From an uncultured Vampirovibrio sp. (GTDB taxonomy: Bacteria > Cyanobacteriota > Vampirovibrionia > Gastranaerophilales > Gastranaerophilaceae): a stretch of DNA of 43,002 bases. Of this stretch, positions 31,060 through 39,571 are shown in pieces. Location: the NCBI GenBank assembly GCA_910577395.1, contig CAJTLG010000014.1, positions 1 through 43,002 on the forward strand. Direction: 5' to 3'. The stretch's first letter is position 1, and each line of letters opens with the position of its first letter. The notes below the pieces were generated by a model, which saw only the letters and a list, made by a program, of their open reading frames with translations, made no database searches and had not been told where the DNA came from. The position numbers and the translations under genes are program-made.

Positions 31060-32048
31060 ATGTCGCTTTTTATTTCATCTATGGGCGGGAAAAACCTTGT
31101 ACCGCGGATTTTTATATCATGCCAGATTTTCTTTTGCTCTTTATTTAGTATTTTTTCAAATTTTTTAAGACCGTCGTTATGAATTTTATCCCTTTTATAA
31201 TACAGGATATCAAGTTCTTCATTTAATTTAACAAGCCTTGCCAGTTGGGTTTTTGTATCTATTTTAGATAATTTTACCATTTTTGCTTCTTGGTGCTTAT
31301 CATTGATTTGATTATTCAAAGCGGCTATTTTCTCTATTGCCTTTGTATAGATTTTCTCAGCCTTTACTTGCTGTTCATCTGTTAATTCCAAAACACTTAC
31401 AATTTCAGCCTTTTTTGTTTCAAAATCCATCTCTTCATAATTATGCGCATAATTTATGACAGGCGGTTTTTCAGTTTCTTTAACTGTATGAGGTTTTAAC
31501 TCTGATACGGGCAAAATTTTGTTATCAGGCTCTATATTGTTTTCTTGTTTGGTTTTTGTCTTTTTATTTGCAATTTTTTCAGCTTTCACAGTATTTTCAG
31601 GGTCCTTGCCTTCATATTTTATCCTGAGTGCCGTAATTGCCCTGTTGCTTTTTTCTTCAATCTTTGACAGTTTTACATTTGCGATCGCATCCGTTTTGCT
31701 CTTTTTTGCCGCAGCAGCCTCAATTACCGCTGCTCTTTCGGCATCATGTTTTGCTTTTATATCCGCCATTTTAGCGTTAAATTCCGCTGTTTTAGCCGCC
31801 TTTTTTGCTTCTTTTGCCGCATTTATTTTGGCATTTTTCGCATCAATTTTTGCTTGCTTGGCATCTGCCTCTGCTTTCATTTTTGCAGCCCTTGCCTCTG
31901 CTTTAATTTGTTCTACCTTCTGTTTTGCCTCAAGCTTCACCCTGTTTACTTCGTTTTTAACATCATCACTTTGCACAGAAAACACAGGCATAAACGAAAA
32001 GCCTGCATAAACTGCCGCACAAAAACATATTAAAAATATCTTTTTCAT
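31038..32048 (-). CDS. Secreted coiled-coil protein with Spy/CpxP-like C-terminus
   Basis: 336 residues from the ATG at 32048, with AGGAAA upstream; a longer frame to 32123 lacks support. A signal peptide (KKIFLICFCAAVYAGFSFMPVF) is followed by a very long Ala/Lys/Glu coiled coil (KLEAKQKVEQIKAEARAAKM and onward, about residues 35-150). After a Pro-containing linker, the C-terminal domain has LELTDEQQVKAEKIYTKAIE, the LTxxQ-type repeat of Spy/CpxP periplasmic chaperones, and a second partner near LNKEQKKIWHDIK. It probably lies in the periplasm. The composition could also reflect a structural envelope spacer. Confidence 0.75.
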   Translation of the reverse strand: MKKIFLICFCAAVYAGFSFMPVFSVQSDDVKNEVNRVKLEAKQKVEQIKAEARAAKMKAEADAKQAKIDAKNAKINAAKEAKKAAKTAEFNAKMADIKAKHDAERAAVIEAAAAKKSKTDAIANVKLSKIEEKSNRAITALRIKYEGKDPENTVKAEKIANKKTKTKQENNIEPDNKILPVSELKPHTVKETEKPPVINYAHNYEEMDFETKKAEIVSVLELTDEQQVKAEKIYTKAIEKIAALNNQINDKHQEAKMVKLSKIDTKTQLARLVKLNEELDILYYKRDKIHNDGLKKFEKILNKEQKKIWHDIKIRGTRFFPPIDEIKSDIKTPPEN

Positions 32049-32180
32049 AAAAAATTTCCTAAAAATTACTCCTCGAAATAAAATAATAGCAAAAAAGTTT
32101 CTGTTTTCAAAGAGCAAATTCAATTATGTTTTTCTTCTTTGACAAATTTATATACAGCCGGACTAATTTTATAAATATGC

Positions 32181-32212
32181 AAAATGCCCCTGTAAAATTA
32201 CAAGGGCATTTT
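32181..32212 (-). terminator. Terminator of the HEAT-repeat gene
   Basis: AAAATGCCC (32181-32189) pairs with GGGCATTTT (32204-32212), with more pairs inside the loop. The A run before the stem becomes a T run on the minus strand, so it fits the gene ending at 32230. It can also work in the other direction. Confidence 0.75.
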
Positions 32213-32229
32213 AAAGCATTATTTAAGTC

Positions 32230-32592
32230 TTATGAGCTGAAAGACATCAAAGCCTTAACGGAACGGGCTGTATCCTGCACTTCTTGTTCTGTTTCAGAAT
32301 TTAGGGTTTCTTCTAAAATTTCCATTGCACATTCTTTTTCTTTAAGTGCCAAAAGCTCATTTATAGCAGTCATTGCAACACGTGCAGAAAGGTCATTAAT
32401 ACCCTTGCCTTTGTTTCTGATAACCACTTCAAGCGCTTCTCTTGAATTTCTTTTAATTAATGCACGCGATGTAAGCTCGCGTACTTCATCAGAGTGGTGA
32501 TTAGTGCCAAGCTCTGTTAAAACCCTTATAGAATCAATATCTTCGTGTCTACCTAATGCTTCAATAATATTACTAACTTTTTTTAATGACAT
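32230..32592 (-). CDS. Small HEAT-repeat protein
   Basis: 120 residues. Three or four HEAT-like helical repeats are visible: DIDSIRVLTELGTNHHSDEVRE, LTSRALIKRNSREALEVVI, and NDLSARVAMTAINELLALKE. The pattern of alternating hydrophobics with D/E-V-R is the PBS-lyase/HEAT type. Such proteins are scaffolds or phycobilin-lyase relatives; with no photosynthesis genes visible, scaffold is more likely. It is probably in an operon with the next gene on the minus strand (33070-32615). Confidence 0.75.
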   Translation of the reverse strand: MSLKKVSNIIEALGRHEDIDSIRVLTELGTNHHSDEVRELTSRALIKRNSREALEVVIRNKGKGINDLSARVAMTAINELLALKEKECAMEILEETLNSETEQEVQDTARSVKALMSFSS

Positions 32593-32614
32593 ATACGTAA
32601 CTCCTTATTCCCCG

Positions 32615-33070
32615 CTAAATTGCTGCAAGTTCATTTTGCAACATACTTTCAAGCTCGCTTACCGAACGGGAACGCAAACTTGAAACAGAATTGCTGAATA
32701 ATCCGGTAAAGCTGATTTCTGTTTTATTTAATTTGTCCCAGGTGCTTACAGTATTTTCTTTTAATCTGTTACCAAAAGAAATCATTGATTGTTTAATTGA
32801 ATTTAATCTGCTTAATGTTGCAGCCCAAGCGCTGGCTGTAAGTTTGCCGGCTTTTGCAAGGGTTTCTTTTGCATTTGATGATATATTAGATTTAGCATTA
32901 TTTTTAGCCTGAGTTTCAAAAACATCCATTTGTAAAACAGTGCCTTTAAATGTAAGACCAAAGGGATTTGTTGCACCAATGCCCGTATTTTCCTGTTTTT
33001 TTTGCGCTCTTTGAGCCTTAAATTGTTCAAAGGCTTTTAAGCTTGCCCTAAGAGGGGAAATCTTTTCCAT
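32615..33070 (-). CDS. Small hypothetical protein with two SF/TF-x-G motifs
   Basis: 151 residues, not recognised. It has a basic N-terminus (LRASLKAFEQFKAQRAQKKQ) and then LTFKG at 39-43. A second ISFTG lies near residue 120. Its middle is helical and Ala/Ser/Lys-rich (SSNAKETLAKAGKLTASAWA, LSRLNSIKQSMISFGNRLKE). The protein has no signal peptide. AAGGAT precedes the ATG. The presence of both motifs makes it a useful test of whether the motif is position-dependent. It is transcribed with the HEAT-repeat gene. Confidence 0.65.
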   Translation of the reverse strand: MEKISPLRASLKAFEQFKAQRAQKKQENTGIGATNPFGLTFKGTVLQMDVFETQAKNNAKSNISSNAKETLAKAGKLTASAWAATLSRLNSIKQSMISFGNRLKENTVSTWDKLNKTEISFTGLFSNSVSSLRSRSVSELESMLQNELAAI

Positions 33071-33168
33071 ACTTTTTATCCTTTTTAAAAATTATATCTC
33101 TCTACTGCGTGTGACTAATTTAAGGTAACATAACTCAATATAAAGAAAATCATCTTTTTATAGGATAA

Positions 33169-33756
33169 TTACTTTAGTTTAAGCACCCCTATTACCCGTG
33201 TATTGTATTTTTCCCATATAATCACATATGATAAAAGGGTTTCATCATACTGCATTTTTACTTCTGAATGTATGTATTCAAGCGGGTCTATACCTTTTTT
33301 AAAATCCTTTTTTCTTTTTTTCTTCTGTTTTTCTGTTAGAGGCGGGGTTATTTTATCAGGCAAAACAACGGTATTAACATCAGAAATTCTTGAAGGGTTA
33401 GAATTTAGGGTGTCCTTGGTTTTCTTTTTGTCTGCCCATTCATAATCATGCCCGTATTCGGATATACTTTCTGTCGATATTACGGGGATTTTTGCCTTCA
33501 CTTTACCGGATTGAATGAACATAAGGTATGTATAATCACCATCAGGACGGATTTCATAAAAACCTCTCTTGATACCGAAACCGTCACTGTTTAAAATATC
33601 GTATTCAAGCCTTAAAACAGGATTGGTGTTGATTTTTTCAGTTGAATAGATTGCATTATTTTCAACCTTTGCACCGGAATTATATTGTTTATAAGGCAAA
33701 ACCTCATCAATCGTTCTGAAGGCTGCTATATAATCATAGGATAAATCTATAGCCAT
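33169..33756 (-). CDS. Hypothetical protein
   Basis: 195 residues, not recognised. Beta-rich (GFYEIRPDGDYTYLMFIQSGKV), with a Lys-rich middle (TEKQKKKRKKDFKKG). No signal peptide or membrane helix. The ATG at 33756 follows a TTGTCA/16/TATACT promoter whose -35 overlaps that of the divergent rubredoxin gene. No function can be assigned; the shared promoter region suggests joint regulation with the oxidative-stress pair. Confidence 0.6.
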   Translation of the reverse strand: MAIDLSYDYIAAFRTIDEVLPYKQYNSGAKVENNAIYSTEKINTNPVLRLEYDILNSDGFGIKRGFYEIRPDGDYTYLMFIQSGKVKAKIPVISTESISEYGHDYEWADKKKTKDTLNSNPSRISDVNTVVLPDKITPPLTEKQKKKRKKDFKKGIDPLEYIHSEVKMQYDETLLSYVIIWEKYNTRVIGVLKLK

Positions 33757-33765
33757 AATAATTAC

Positions 33766-33816
33766 AGTATAATGATTTTTAAAATACTTGACAACAATAT
33801 ATCATGCCCCATACAA
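33766..33816. promoter_or_regulatory. Divergent promoters with overlapping -35 elements
   Basis: Plus strand: TTGACA (33787-33792), 18-bp spacer, TACAAT (33811-33816), for rubredoxin. Minus strand: TTGTCA (33793-33788), 16-bp spacer, TATACT (33771-33766), for the gene starting at 33756. Both -35 hexamers use nearly the same bases, so the promoters compete. Confidence 0.65.
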
Positions 33817-33850
33817 TACAGTTTGCAATTAAATAATAAAGGAGAGAATA

Positions 33851-33991
33851 ATGGATAAATATGTTTGCACCGCTTGTATGTATGTATATGACCCTGCGGA
33901 AAATGATAATGTGCCTTTCGAGCAACTGCCGGATGATTATGTTTGCCCGATTTGTGCTGTGGGCAAAGACATGTTTGAAATACAAGAATAA
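33851..33991 (+). CDS. Rubredoxin
   Basis: 46 residues, slightly short of the usual 50-55. Iron ligands Cys6 and Cys9 in YVCTACMYVYDP and Cys32 and Cys35 in YVCPICAVGKDMF. It carries electrons to rubrerythrin or other anaerobic peroxidases. A strong ribosome site AAAGGAG precedes the ATG. It is followed 25 bp later by the reverse rubrerythrin gene. The short length omits it from many automatic ORF calls. Confidence 0.95.
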   Translation: MDKYVCTACMYVYDPAENDNVPFEQLPDDYVCPICAVGKDMFEIQE

Positions 33992-34016
33992 TAATTAAGA
34001 AAGTGAGGATAAAATT

Positions 34017-34553
34017 ATGACAAAATATGTATGCACAGTATGCGGTTACACTGTTGAAGCCGACAAGCAACCCGATAAATGTCCTTTATGTAATGCAACA
34101 ACTTTTAACGCTATGTCATCAGAGGGTAAAACTTATGCGGATGAGCATAGAATTGGCGTTGCAAAAGGTGTAGACGCAAGGGTAATTGAAGGTTTAAAAG
34201 CTAACTTTATGGGTGAATGCACAGAAGTTGGTATGTACCTTGCAATGAGCCGCCAGGCTGACAGAGAAGGATACCCCGAAGTAGCTGAAGCATACAAAAG
34301 ATATGCCTTTGAAGAGGCTGAACATGCTGCAAAATTTGCAGAATTGCTTGGTGAAGTGGTTACACCTTCAACGCTTGAGAACCTAAAACTAAGGGCTGAT
34401 GCCGAATATGGCGCTTGTGAAGGCAAATTACAGCTTGCAAAATTAGCTAAAGAATTAGGATATGATGCAATCCATGATACAGTTCATGAAATGGCAAAAG
34501 ACGAAGCACGCCATGGCAGAGGTTTTGACGGTTTAATTAAAAGACATTTTTAA
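34017..34553 (+). CDS. Reverse rubrerythrin
   Basis: 178 residues. The rubredoxin-like domain is at the N-terminus (Cys6, Cys9, Cys22, Cys25 in YVCTVCGYT and KCPLCN), followed by a four-helix di-iron domain with EAEHAAKFAELLGE and DEARHGRGF as iron ligands and further Glu in GECTEVGMY and YGACEG. Domain order is the reverse of classical rubrerythrin. Reverse rubrerythrins reduce hydrogen peroxide (and sometimes oxygen) in anaerobes. In an operon with rubredoxin; a terminator follows at 34586. Confidence 0.93.
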   Translation: MTKYVCTVCGYTVEADKQPDKCPLCNATTFNAMSSEGKTYADEHRIGVAKGVDARVIEGLKANFMGECTEVGMYLAMSRQADREGYPEVAEAYKRYAFEEAEHAAKFAELLGEVVTPSTLENLKLRADAEYGACEGKLQLAKLAKELGYDAIHDTVHEMAKDEARHGRGFDGLIKRHF

Positions 34554-34585
34554 ACTTCAAAATACGACGAATGGTTTAAAATTAA

Positions 34586-34613
34586 CGCGGCACAATTGTA
34601 TGCCGCGTTTTTT
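34586..34613 (+). terminator. Terminator of the rubredoxin-rubrerythrin operon
   Basis: CGCGGCA (34586-34592) pairs with TGCCGCG (34601-34607), with a CAATTG-bearing loop, then six T. The next gene begins at 34663. Confidence 0.88.
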
Positions 34614-34662
34614 ATGATAATATTAAATGCGCACAAAATTACCAACAATCAAAGGAAAACTT

Positions 34663-35922
34663 ATGAGTCAAACTTCCACAATAAAGCAATCTTTTAAAAA
34701 ATTTGAAGGCTGCGGGATGTTTAATTATAATCCCGATTACAAAAATGCCATCTTAAGACTTGATGATTTATATAAAAAAGATGAAGATATAAGGAACCCG
34801 TTTGAAAGGGATTATCACAGGATTTTATATTCTAATGCATACAGGCGTCTAAAGCATAAAACGCAAGTGTTTTTTAATACAAATAATGACCATATATGCA
34901 CAAGGATAGAACATGTAAACCACGTATCATCAGTTGCCGAAACAATTGCGGAATTTTTAGGGTTCAACCCCTGGCTTGTAAGAGCAATTGCCGTGGGGCA
35001 TGATTTAGGACACTCGCCCTTTGGGCACACAGGGGAAGTTATTTTAAATAAAATTGTTAAAGATAATAACCTTGCAAACAATTTTTGGCATGAAAAAAAC
35101 AGCTTAAGGTTTATTGATAAAATTGAAACCATGCCTGATTATGAAGGATGCGAGAGGAATTTAAACCTTTCTTATGCTGTCAGGGACGGTATAATATGCC
35201 ACTGCGGAGAAGTGGATGAAGCAGCCCTTAAACCAAGGAAAGATTTTATAGATTTAGAAACAATAGCCTCTGCCAATCAGTTTCAAAGCTACACGTATGA
35301 AGGGTGTGTAGTTAAAATTTCCGATAAAATAGCATATCTTGGGCGCGATATAGAAGATGCCCTTTCAAAAAAGATACTTGAAGAAGAGCAAAAGCTTGAG
35401 CTTGAAACCATAGTGCAGGAGCTTTATGGGGGTAAAAAGCTTAAAGATATAAATACAACATCTCTTGTGCATCTTTTTATAATTGATTTATGCAAAAATT
35501 CAACACCGGATAAAGGGCTTTGTTTTTCAAGAGAGTATTTTGAAATTATGCGTACAATTAAGAAATTTAATTATACAAATATTTATTCTCACCCAAGGCT
35601 TAAAACATTTGAAGATTATGCCAGCCTTATTATAAATACACTGTTTAACAGACTTTTTAGGTATTATGACGGTGAAAATTCAATAAACAGACTCAAAGAA
35701 GATGAAAAATTTTATCCGCTCTTATGTGAACATTTTAAAGACTGGCTTTTAAAATATTCAAATGCGGCAGACAGTGATTACAGGCAATCAAGTAAATATA
35801 TAAATAAAATAATTTATGATATAAATAACCCTAAAGATTTTAAAATTGCAATTGTTGATTTTATATCCGGGATGACAGACAGTTTTTCAATAAAACTGTT
35901 TAATGAACTTATTGCCTTTTAA
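34663..35922 (+). CDS. dgt: dGTP triphosphohydrolase (dGTPase family, HD domain)
   Basis: About 419 residues from the ATG at 34663, which has AAAGGA 6 nt upstream; an in-frame ATG at 34627 has none. The HD metal-binding motifs are visible: RIEHVNHV and the IAVGHDLGHSPFGHTGE signature, then a later SDKIAYLGRDIEDAL acidic helix. It releases triphosphate from dGTP and other dNTPs and balances dNTP pools. Standing alone between the rubrerythrin terminator and the aldehyde dehydrogenase. Confidence 0.92.
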   Translation: MSQTSTIKQSFKKFEGCGMFNYNPDYKNAILRLDDLYKKDEDIRNPFERDYHRILYSNAYRRLKHKTQVFFNTNNDHICTRIEHVNHVSSVAETIAEFLGFNPWLVRAIAVGHDLGHSPFGHTGEVILNKIVKDNNLANNFWHEKNSLRFIDKIETMPDYEGCERNLNLSYAVRDGIICHCGEVDEAALKPRKDFIDLETIASANQFQSYTYEGCVVKISDKIAYLGRDIEDALSKKILEEEQKLELETIVQELYGGKKLKDINTTSLVHLFIIDLCKNSTPDKGLCFSREYFEIMRTIKKFNYTNIYSHPRLKTFEDYASLIINTLFNRLFRYYDGENSINRLKEDEKFYPLLCEHFKDWLLKYSNAADSDYRQSSKYINKIIYDINNPKDFKIAIVDFISGMTDSFSIKLFNELIAF

Positions 35923-35965
35923 TGGTTTAAGCCAAACGGCGAATAGAAAAATTTTTCAGCCAAAT

Positions 35966-35977
35966 TAAAATCATAAT
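35966..35977 (+). promoter_or_regulatory. -10 element 6 nt before the aldehyde dehydrogenase ATG
   Basis: TAAAAT at 35966-35971, six bases, then ATG at 35978, no Shine-Dalgarno. The -35 is not obvious. Confidence 0.4.
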
Positions 35978-37393
35978 ATGGTTGTTAAATTAGATGAAAT
36001 TTTAGACGAACAAAAGACGTATTTTAATTCAGGCGCAACGCTTGATGTGGATTTCAGAATTGAAAAACTGAAAATCTTAAAATCTGCCGTCGCAAATTAT
36101 AAAGAAAAAATCGTAAGTGCCGTATATAAAGACTTGAGAAAGCCTGAATTTGAAGCACATACAACAGAAATTTTACCGGTTTTGGAAGATTTAAACCACG
36201 CAATAAGAAACCTTAAAAAATGGGCAGCACCTGAAAGGGTTAAAACACCGTTTTACCTTGGCGCGTTAGGTACAGTTGAAAGTTTTATTGTAAATGAACC
36301 CTTAGGAAATACATTAATAATTTCGCCATTCAATTATCCTTTTCAGCTTTCAATAGTTCCGCTTATAGGTGCTATTGCAGCAGGTAATACGGTAATTATA
36401 AAGCCTTCATCGGATACTATATACACTACAAAAATTTTAATGGAGATGATAAACAGTATCTTTGCAAGAGAGTATGTTTATGTACTTGACCCAAAGACTG
36501 TTTTATATTTTGAACTTTTAAATAAAAAATATGACCATATCTTCTTTACCGGAAGCCCATATACCGGAAAAAAGATACTTGAGGCTGCAAGCAGAAATTT
36601 GACGCCGGTAACCCTAGAGCTTGGCGGAAAAAGCCCCTGCATTGTTGAACAAAGCGCAAATATTGAAAATGCAGCAAGAAGCATTATGCAGGGAAAATTG
36701 GTAAACTCAGGACAAACATGTATTGCACCTGATTATCTTCTTGTGCAAAACAATACAAAAGAATATTTAATTGAAGAATTAAAAAAGGCTTCAAAAGAAC
36801 TATTAGGACCAATTCCACAGGAAAGTGAGAACTTTGGCAGAATAATCAATGAAAAACAATTTACAAAATTAAAAGAAATTGTAACAGCAGAATCCGAAAA
36901 TATAATCTTCGGCGGCGAAATTGATGAGTGCGGACTTTATGTTTCACCCACGCTGCTTGATTTAGGTGAATATAATGATGAAATCTTTAACAGCCCTGCT
37001 ATGCAAAATGAAATATTCGGGCCGGTTTTGCCAATAATCACATACGAAAATGCATATGATATTATTAAAAAATTAAAAAAACTTGAAAAACCGCTTGCTG
37101 CCTATATTTTTTCAAATGATGAAAATATAATAAATGAATTTATAACATCATTATCCTTTGGGGGCGGATGCATAAACGATACCATACTCCATGGTGCAAA
37201 TAATAATCTGCCGTTTGGAGGCGTGGGGCTTTCAGGTATCGGCAGCTATCATGGTAAATTTACTTATGATACTTTCTCACACAGAAAAGGTATTTTAAAG
37301 AAAAAGGGTGACAAGAATAATAAATTACTCTTATCACCCGACTCAGATAAGCTAAATTCAATCAAAAAAATTGAAAAACTTATGGAGTTTTAG
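35978..37393 (+). CDS. Aldehyde dehydrogenase (class 3-like)
   Basis: 471 residues, shorter N-terminus than the 500-residue ALDHs, as in class 3. It oxidises aldehydes to acids with NAD(P). Motifs: NEPLGNTLIISPFNYP, IAAGNTVIIKPS, FFTGSPYTGKKILEAA (coenzyme loop), TLELGGKSP (general-base Glu) and SGQTCIAPDYLL (nucleophile Cys). C-terminal FGGVGLSGIGSYHGKFT is typical. The 3' end overlaps the convergent amidase gene by 14 bp. Confidence 0.92.
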   Translation: MVVKLDEILDEQKTYFNSGATLDVDFRIEKLKILKSAVANYKEKIVSAVYKDLRKPEFEAHTTEILPVLEDLNHAIRNLKKWAAPERVKTPFYLGALGTVESFIVNEPLGNTLIISPFNYPFQLSIVPLIGAIAAGNTVIIKPSSDTIYTTKILMEMINSIFAREYVYVLDPKTVLYFELLNKKYDHIFFTGSPYTGKKILEAASRNLTPVTLELGGKSPCIVEQSANIENAARSIMQGKLVNSGQTCIAPDYLLVQNNTKEYLIEELKKASKELLGPIPQESENFGRIINEKQFTKLKEIVTAESENIIFGGEIDECGLYVSPTLLDLGEYNDEIFNSPAMQNEIFGPVLPIITYENAYDIIKKLKKLEKPLAAYIFSNDENIINEFITSLSFGGGCINDTILHGANNNLPFGGVGLSGIGSYHGKFTYDTFSHRKGILKKKGDKNNKLLLSPDSDKLNSIKKIEKLMEF

Positions 37394-37922
37394 AGATAGG
37401 TATAGGGTGGTGTGTTTGTTTTCGCATATACCATTCTATCTTTCCTCTGATAAATTCCCCTATTTTGCCCGAAGGCAAAGAAGGATTTGACGAAAGATAC
37501 ATTATATCGGGCTTGCCCCTGCTTGTTGTATGAGGGTTTTTCCTTCCAAATTCATAATGTGTCATAACCGTATTCTTAGAAATCTGTATATTATATTTAT
37601 TGCAAAGCATTGCACAAAGCTCATAGCATTTTTCCATTTGAATAGGCTTAATTGGGTAATTTCCTATATGTTTAATATCTCTGTATGCAAGCATGGCGCA
37701 TACTGCAACACCAATTGAGCCTGTATTGCCGCCGCCCGTATGCGCAGCGTATTCACCGTCAGCACAATCAATATTATCTTCGGGCCTGTATTTCCCTCTG
37801 TGGATAACTCCTCTTTCTTCCGGTAATCTTTCATACCCTATAAGGTAATGATAGCGTTCTTTTTCAACACTGTTTGGCGCATATGTACCTGCCGTCCAAT
37901 GTATTATAATCCTTTTTAGCAT
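37380..37922 (-). CDS. N-acetylmuramoyl-L-alanine amidase, phage endolysin-like
   Basis: 180 residues. The amidase_2/PGRP fold is clear: IIIHWTAGTYAP with a zinc His, HYLIGYE, AAHTGGGNTGSIGVAVCAM, and VMTHYEFGRKNPHTT with the second His and the C-terminal DP-type region (KPDI). It cleaves the bond between MurNAc and L-Ala. It is small, without signal peptide or anchor, like phage endolysins. AAGGGGA precedes the ATG. It is the last gene of a cassette with a holin-like protein and a tail fibre on the minus strand. Confidence 0.9.
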   Translation of the reverse strand: MLKRIIIHWTAGTYAPNSVEKERYHYLIGYERLPEERGVIHRGKYRPEDNIDCADGEYAAHTGGGNTGSIGVAVCAMLAYRDIKHIGNYPIKPIQMEKCYELCAMLCNKYNIQISKNTVMTHYEFGRKNPHTTSRGKPDIMYLSSNPSLPSGKIGEFIRGKIEWYMRKQTHHPIPISKTP

Positions 37923-37944
37923 TATTTTCCCCTTTATTTGTACC

Positions 37945-38217
37945 TTAAAGTGCCTCAGGTATTTTATTCTGCATAGAGTGGAGCTTTTTTACTCCTTCCT
38001 CTATTACAAAATCAAGTAAATCTGCAAGAATTTTTCCTATAATCCCACGAAACGGCAAAAGACATACGGGCAGCCTGTTTATAATAAAATCGAGTGCTAT
38101 TTGCTTTTTTGTTTCCCCAAAACCTGAACCTATAAGGTTTTCTGCGTATAATACAGCAGGTATGGCGAATTTATTAAATGTTTTCTTTAATTTATTTATT
38201 AATAATTTTTTAAACAT
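37945..38217 (-). CDS. Putative phage holin (LLH-like)
   Basis: 90 residues. N-terminal basic helix (FKKLLINKLKKTFNKFAIPA), then a phage holin-like pattern: LIGSGFGETKKQIALDFII, RLPVCLLPF and GIIGKILADLLDFVIEEGVKKL. The LLH holin group has a G-x-G/EKK stretch and a C-terminal hydrophobic helix with V-E-x-x-V. Placement 22 bp before the amidase gene, as in lysis modules, supports it. AAAGGGAAA is the ribosome site. Confidence 0.6.
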   Translation of the reverse strand: MFKKLLINKLKKTFNKFAIPAVLYAENLIGSGFGETKKQIALDFIINRLPVCLLPFRGIIGKILADLLDFVIEEGVKKLHSMQNKIPEAL

Positions 38218-38234
38218 AGTTTTCCCTTTTATTT

Positions 38235-39278
38235 TTAGTTAACATCCTCTGTGACAATTATTTTGTATTCAAGATTTGACCTTAACAGTAGACTGTATCC
38301 GTTGGAACCAAAATCGTTACAACAATGATACGGGCTATTTCCAACCCCCAGAGTTACGGAAGTTTTATTAAATTTCAATATATAACCAATTTCTGCATTA
38401 GCTTCATTACCGGCCCAATTAGAATAAGCGGTTTCAATAATATCCCCGGCCCGAAAATTTGCAAAATCCTCCTTTACCTTTGCAACAAGCCTGATTTTAA
38501 GACGGAGGGGGTCAATGTTAAAATTGTGTTCAAAATTATAGGTCCCTTTTTCAACAACATTAAACCACTCTGTTTCAAATCTTTTGGATATATTTTTCCT
38601 GCCGGTTTTTGTTAAAAATATGCAATCCGAATCAAGATATTGTGTATTGAAACCGTTATTCGAAACAGATGTTATATTACCCTCCGATACCGTAACAGAA
38701 CCTATCAAAACACTGTCATAATCAACCCAGGAAAGTCCGTTGAATTTAAAACAACTCCAGGGTTCTATGGTTTTAAGCCAAACATCGTTTATAATAATAC
38801 CCGAAGGCTCTTTTGGGCACCTGAACATCCTTGTTGCAAATAATTCAACTTCACCGTTCATAGATATAAATACATTATATGTGCCGTCTGCATATCCCGA
38901 AATATCCACATTTTCAATATATTCAAATGTTTCAGAATCCCCAAAAGCATTTGTAATAATTAAAACAGAATATTCCCCGCCAACCTTAAAGCTTAAAATA
39001 TTGTCTTCACCATTTAGAATATCCGGCGTTATGCCGTCAGGTGCAAGATTTGCATAATTAATTGAAAATTTTGATTTTTGGGATTTTGCAATCATTTCAG
39101 CCTCTGATACATAATCCTCCAACATATCATTTTGGATATAATCAAGAGTTTCCTGCATCTTGGTCAGTGTTTGGGCACATTTGTTGATTTCATCCTGCAC
39201 GGATGTAAAATTTTCATTAACTTCATCAGCACAGGCTTTTGTACCTGCAACAAAAGTATTGGGTATGTTAAAAGACAT
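38235..39278 (-). CDS. Phage tail-fibre-like protein
   Basis: 347 residues from the ATG at 39278, with a very good GGAGG site; the longer frame to 39326 lacks one. The N-terminus SFNIPNTFVAGTKACADEVNE, then NFTSVQDEIN, matches the start of many phage tail fibres and receptor-binding proteins. A coiled helix (TKMQETLDYIQNDM) follows, then a beta-rich body with SWVDYDSVLIGSVTV, typical of trimeric fibres. It is followed by holin and amidase genes; no portal, capsid or terminase is here. Confidence 0.75.
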   Translation of the reverse strand: MSFNIPNTFVAGTKACADEVNENFTSVQDEINKCAQTLTKMQETLDYIQNDMLEDYVSEAEMIAKSQKSKFSINYANLAPDGITPDILNGEDNILSFKVGGEYSVLIITNAFGDSETFEYIENVDISGYADGTYNVFISMNGEVELFATRMFRCPKEPSGIIINDVWLKTIEPWSCFKFNGLSWVDYDSVLIGSVTVSEGNITSVSNNGFNTQYLDSDCIFLTKTGRKNISKRFETEWFNVVEKGTYNFEHNFNIDPLRLKIRLVAKVKEDFANFRAGDIIETAYSNWAGNEANAEIGYILKFNKTSVTLGVGNSPYHCCNDFGSNGYSLLLRSNLEYKIIVTEDVN

Positions 39279-39571
39279 ACTTAATTCCTCCTTCTTAATT
39301 CCTTTAAAAGGCAGTAGCGTAAGCAATACAAAGTTTAAATTTAATTTATAATTTTATTTTAGATTTTAATTTTTCTTTTACAATAAAGTAAAAATACTCA
39401 CATAAAATGTATATAATTTCGCCCTAAAACAAAGATAACATCCACCCTATAAGTTGTTTTAAAATATAGGCGCCGGTTTTATTAAGTTTGTAACAATTTC
39501 AACTATTCGGCATGACTTTAAAAAAAATTTTATAGTATGGTGGGTTTATAGAACGTGATAGGGAGGTTTTT
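39279..39571. other. Divergent spacer between phage-derived cassette and secreted protein
   Basis: About 290 bp, very AT-rich, without an ORF. The right end carries the strong GGGAGG ribosome site of the next gene (39559-39566). I see no attachment-site duplication or tRNA, so no evidence of an integration boundary. Confidence 0.4.

Noticed and set aside
39279..39571. Phage attachment site beside the tail-fibre cassette
   Set aside because: No duplicated sequence on both sides of the cassette and no tRNA or integrase nearby.
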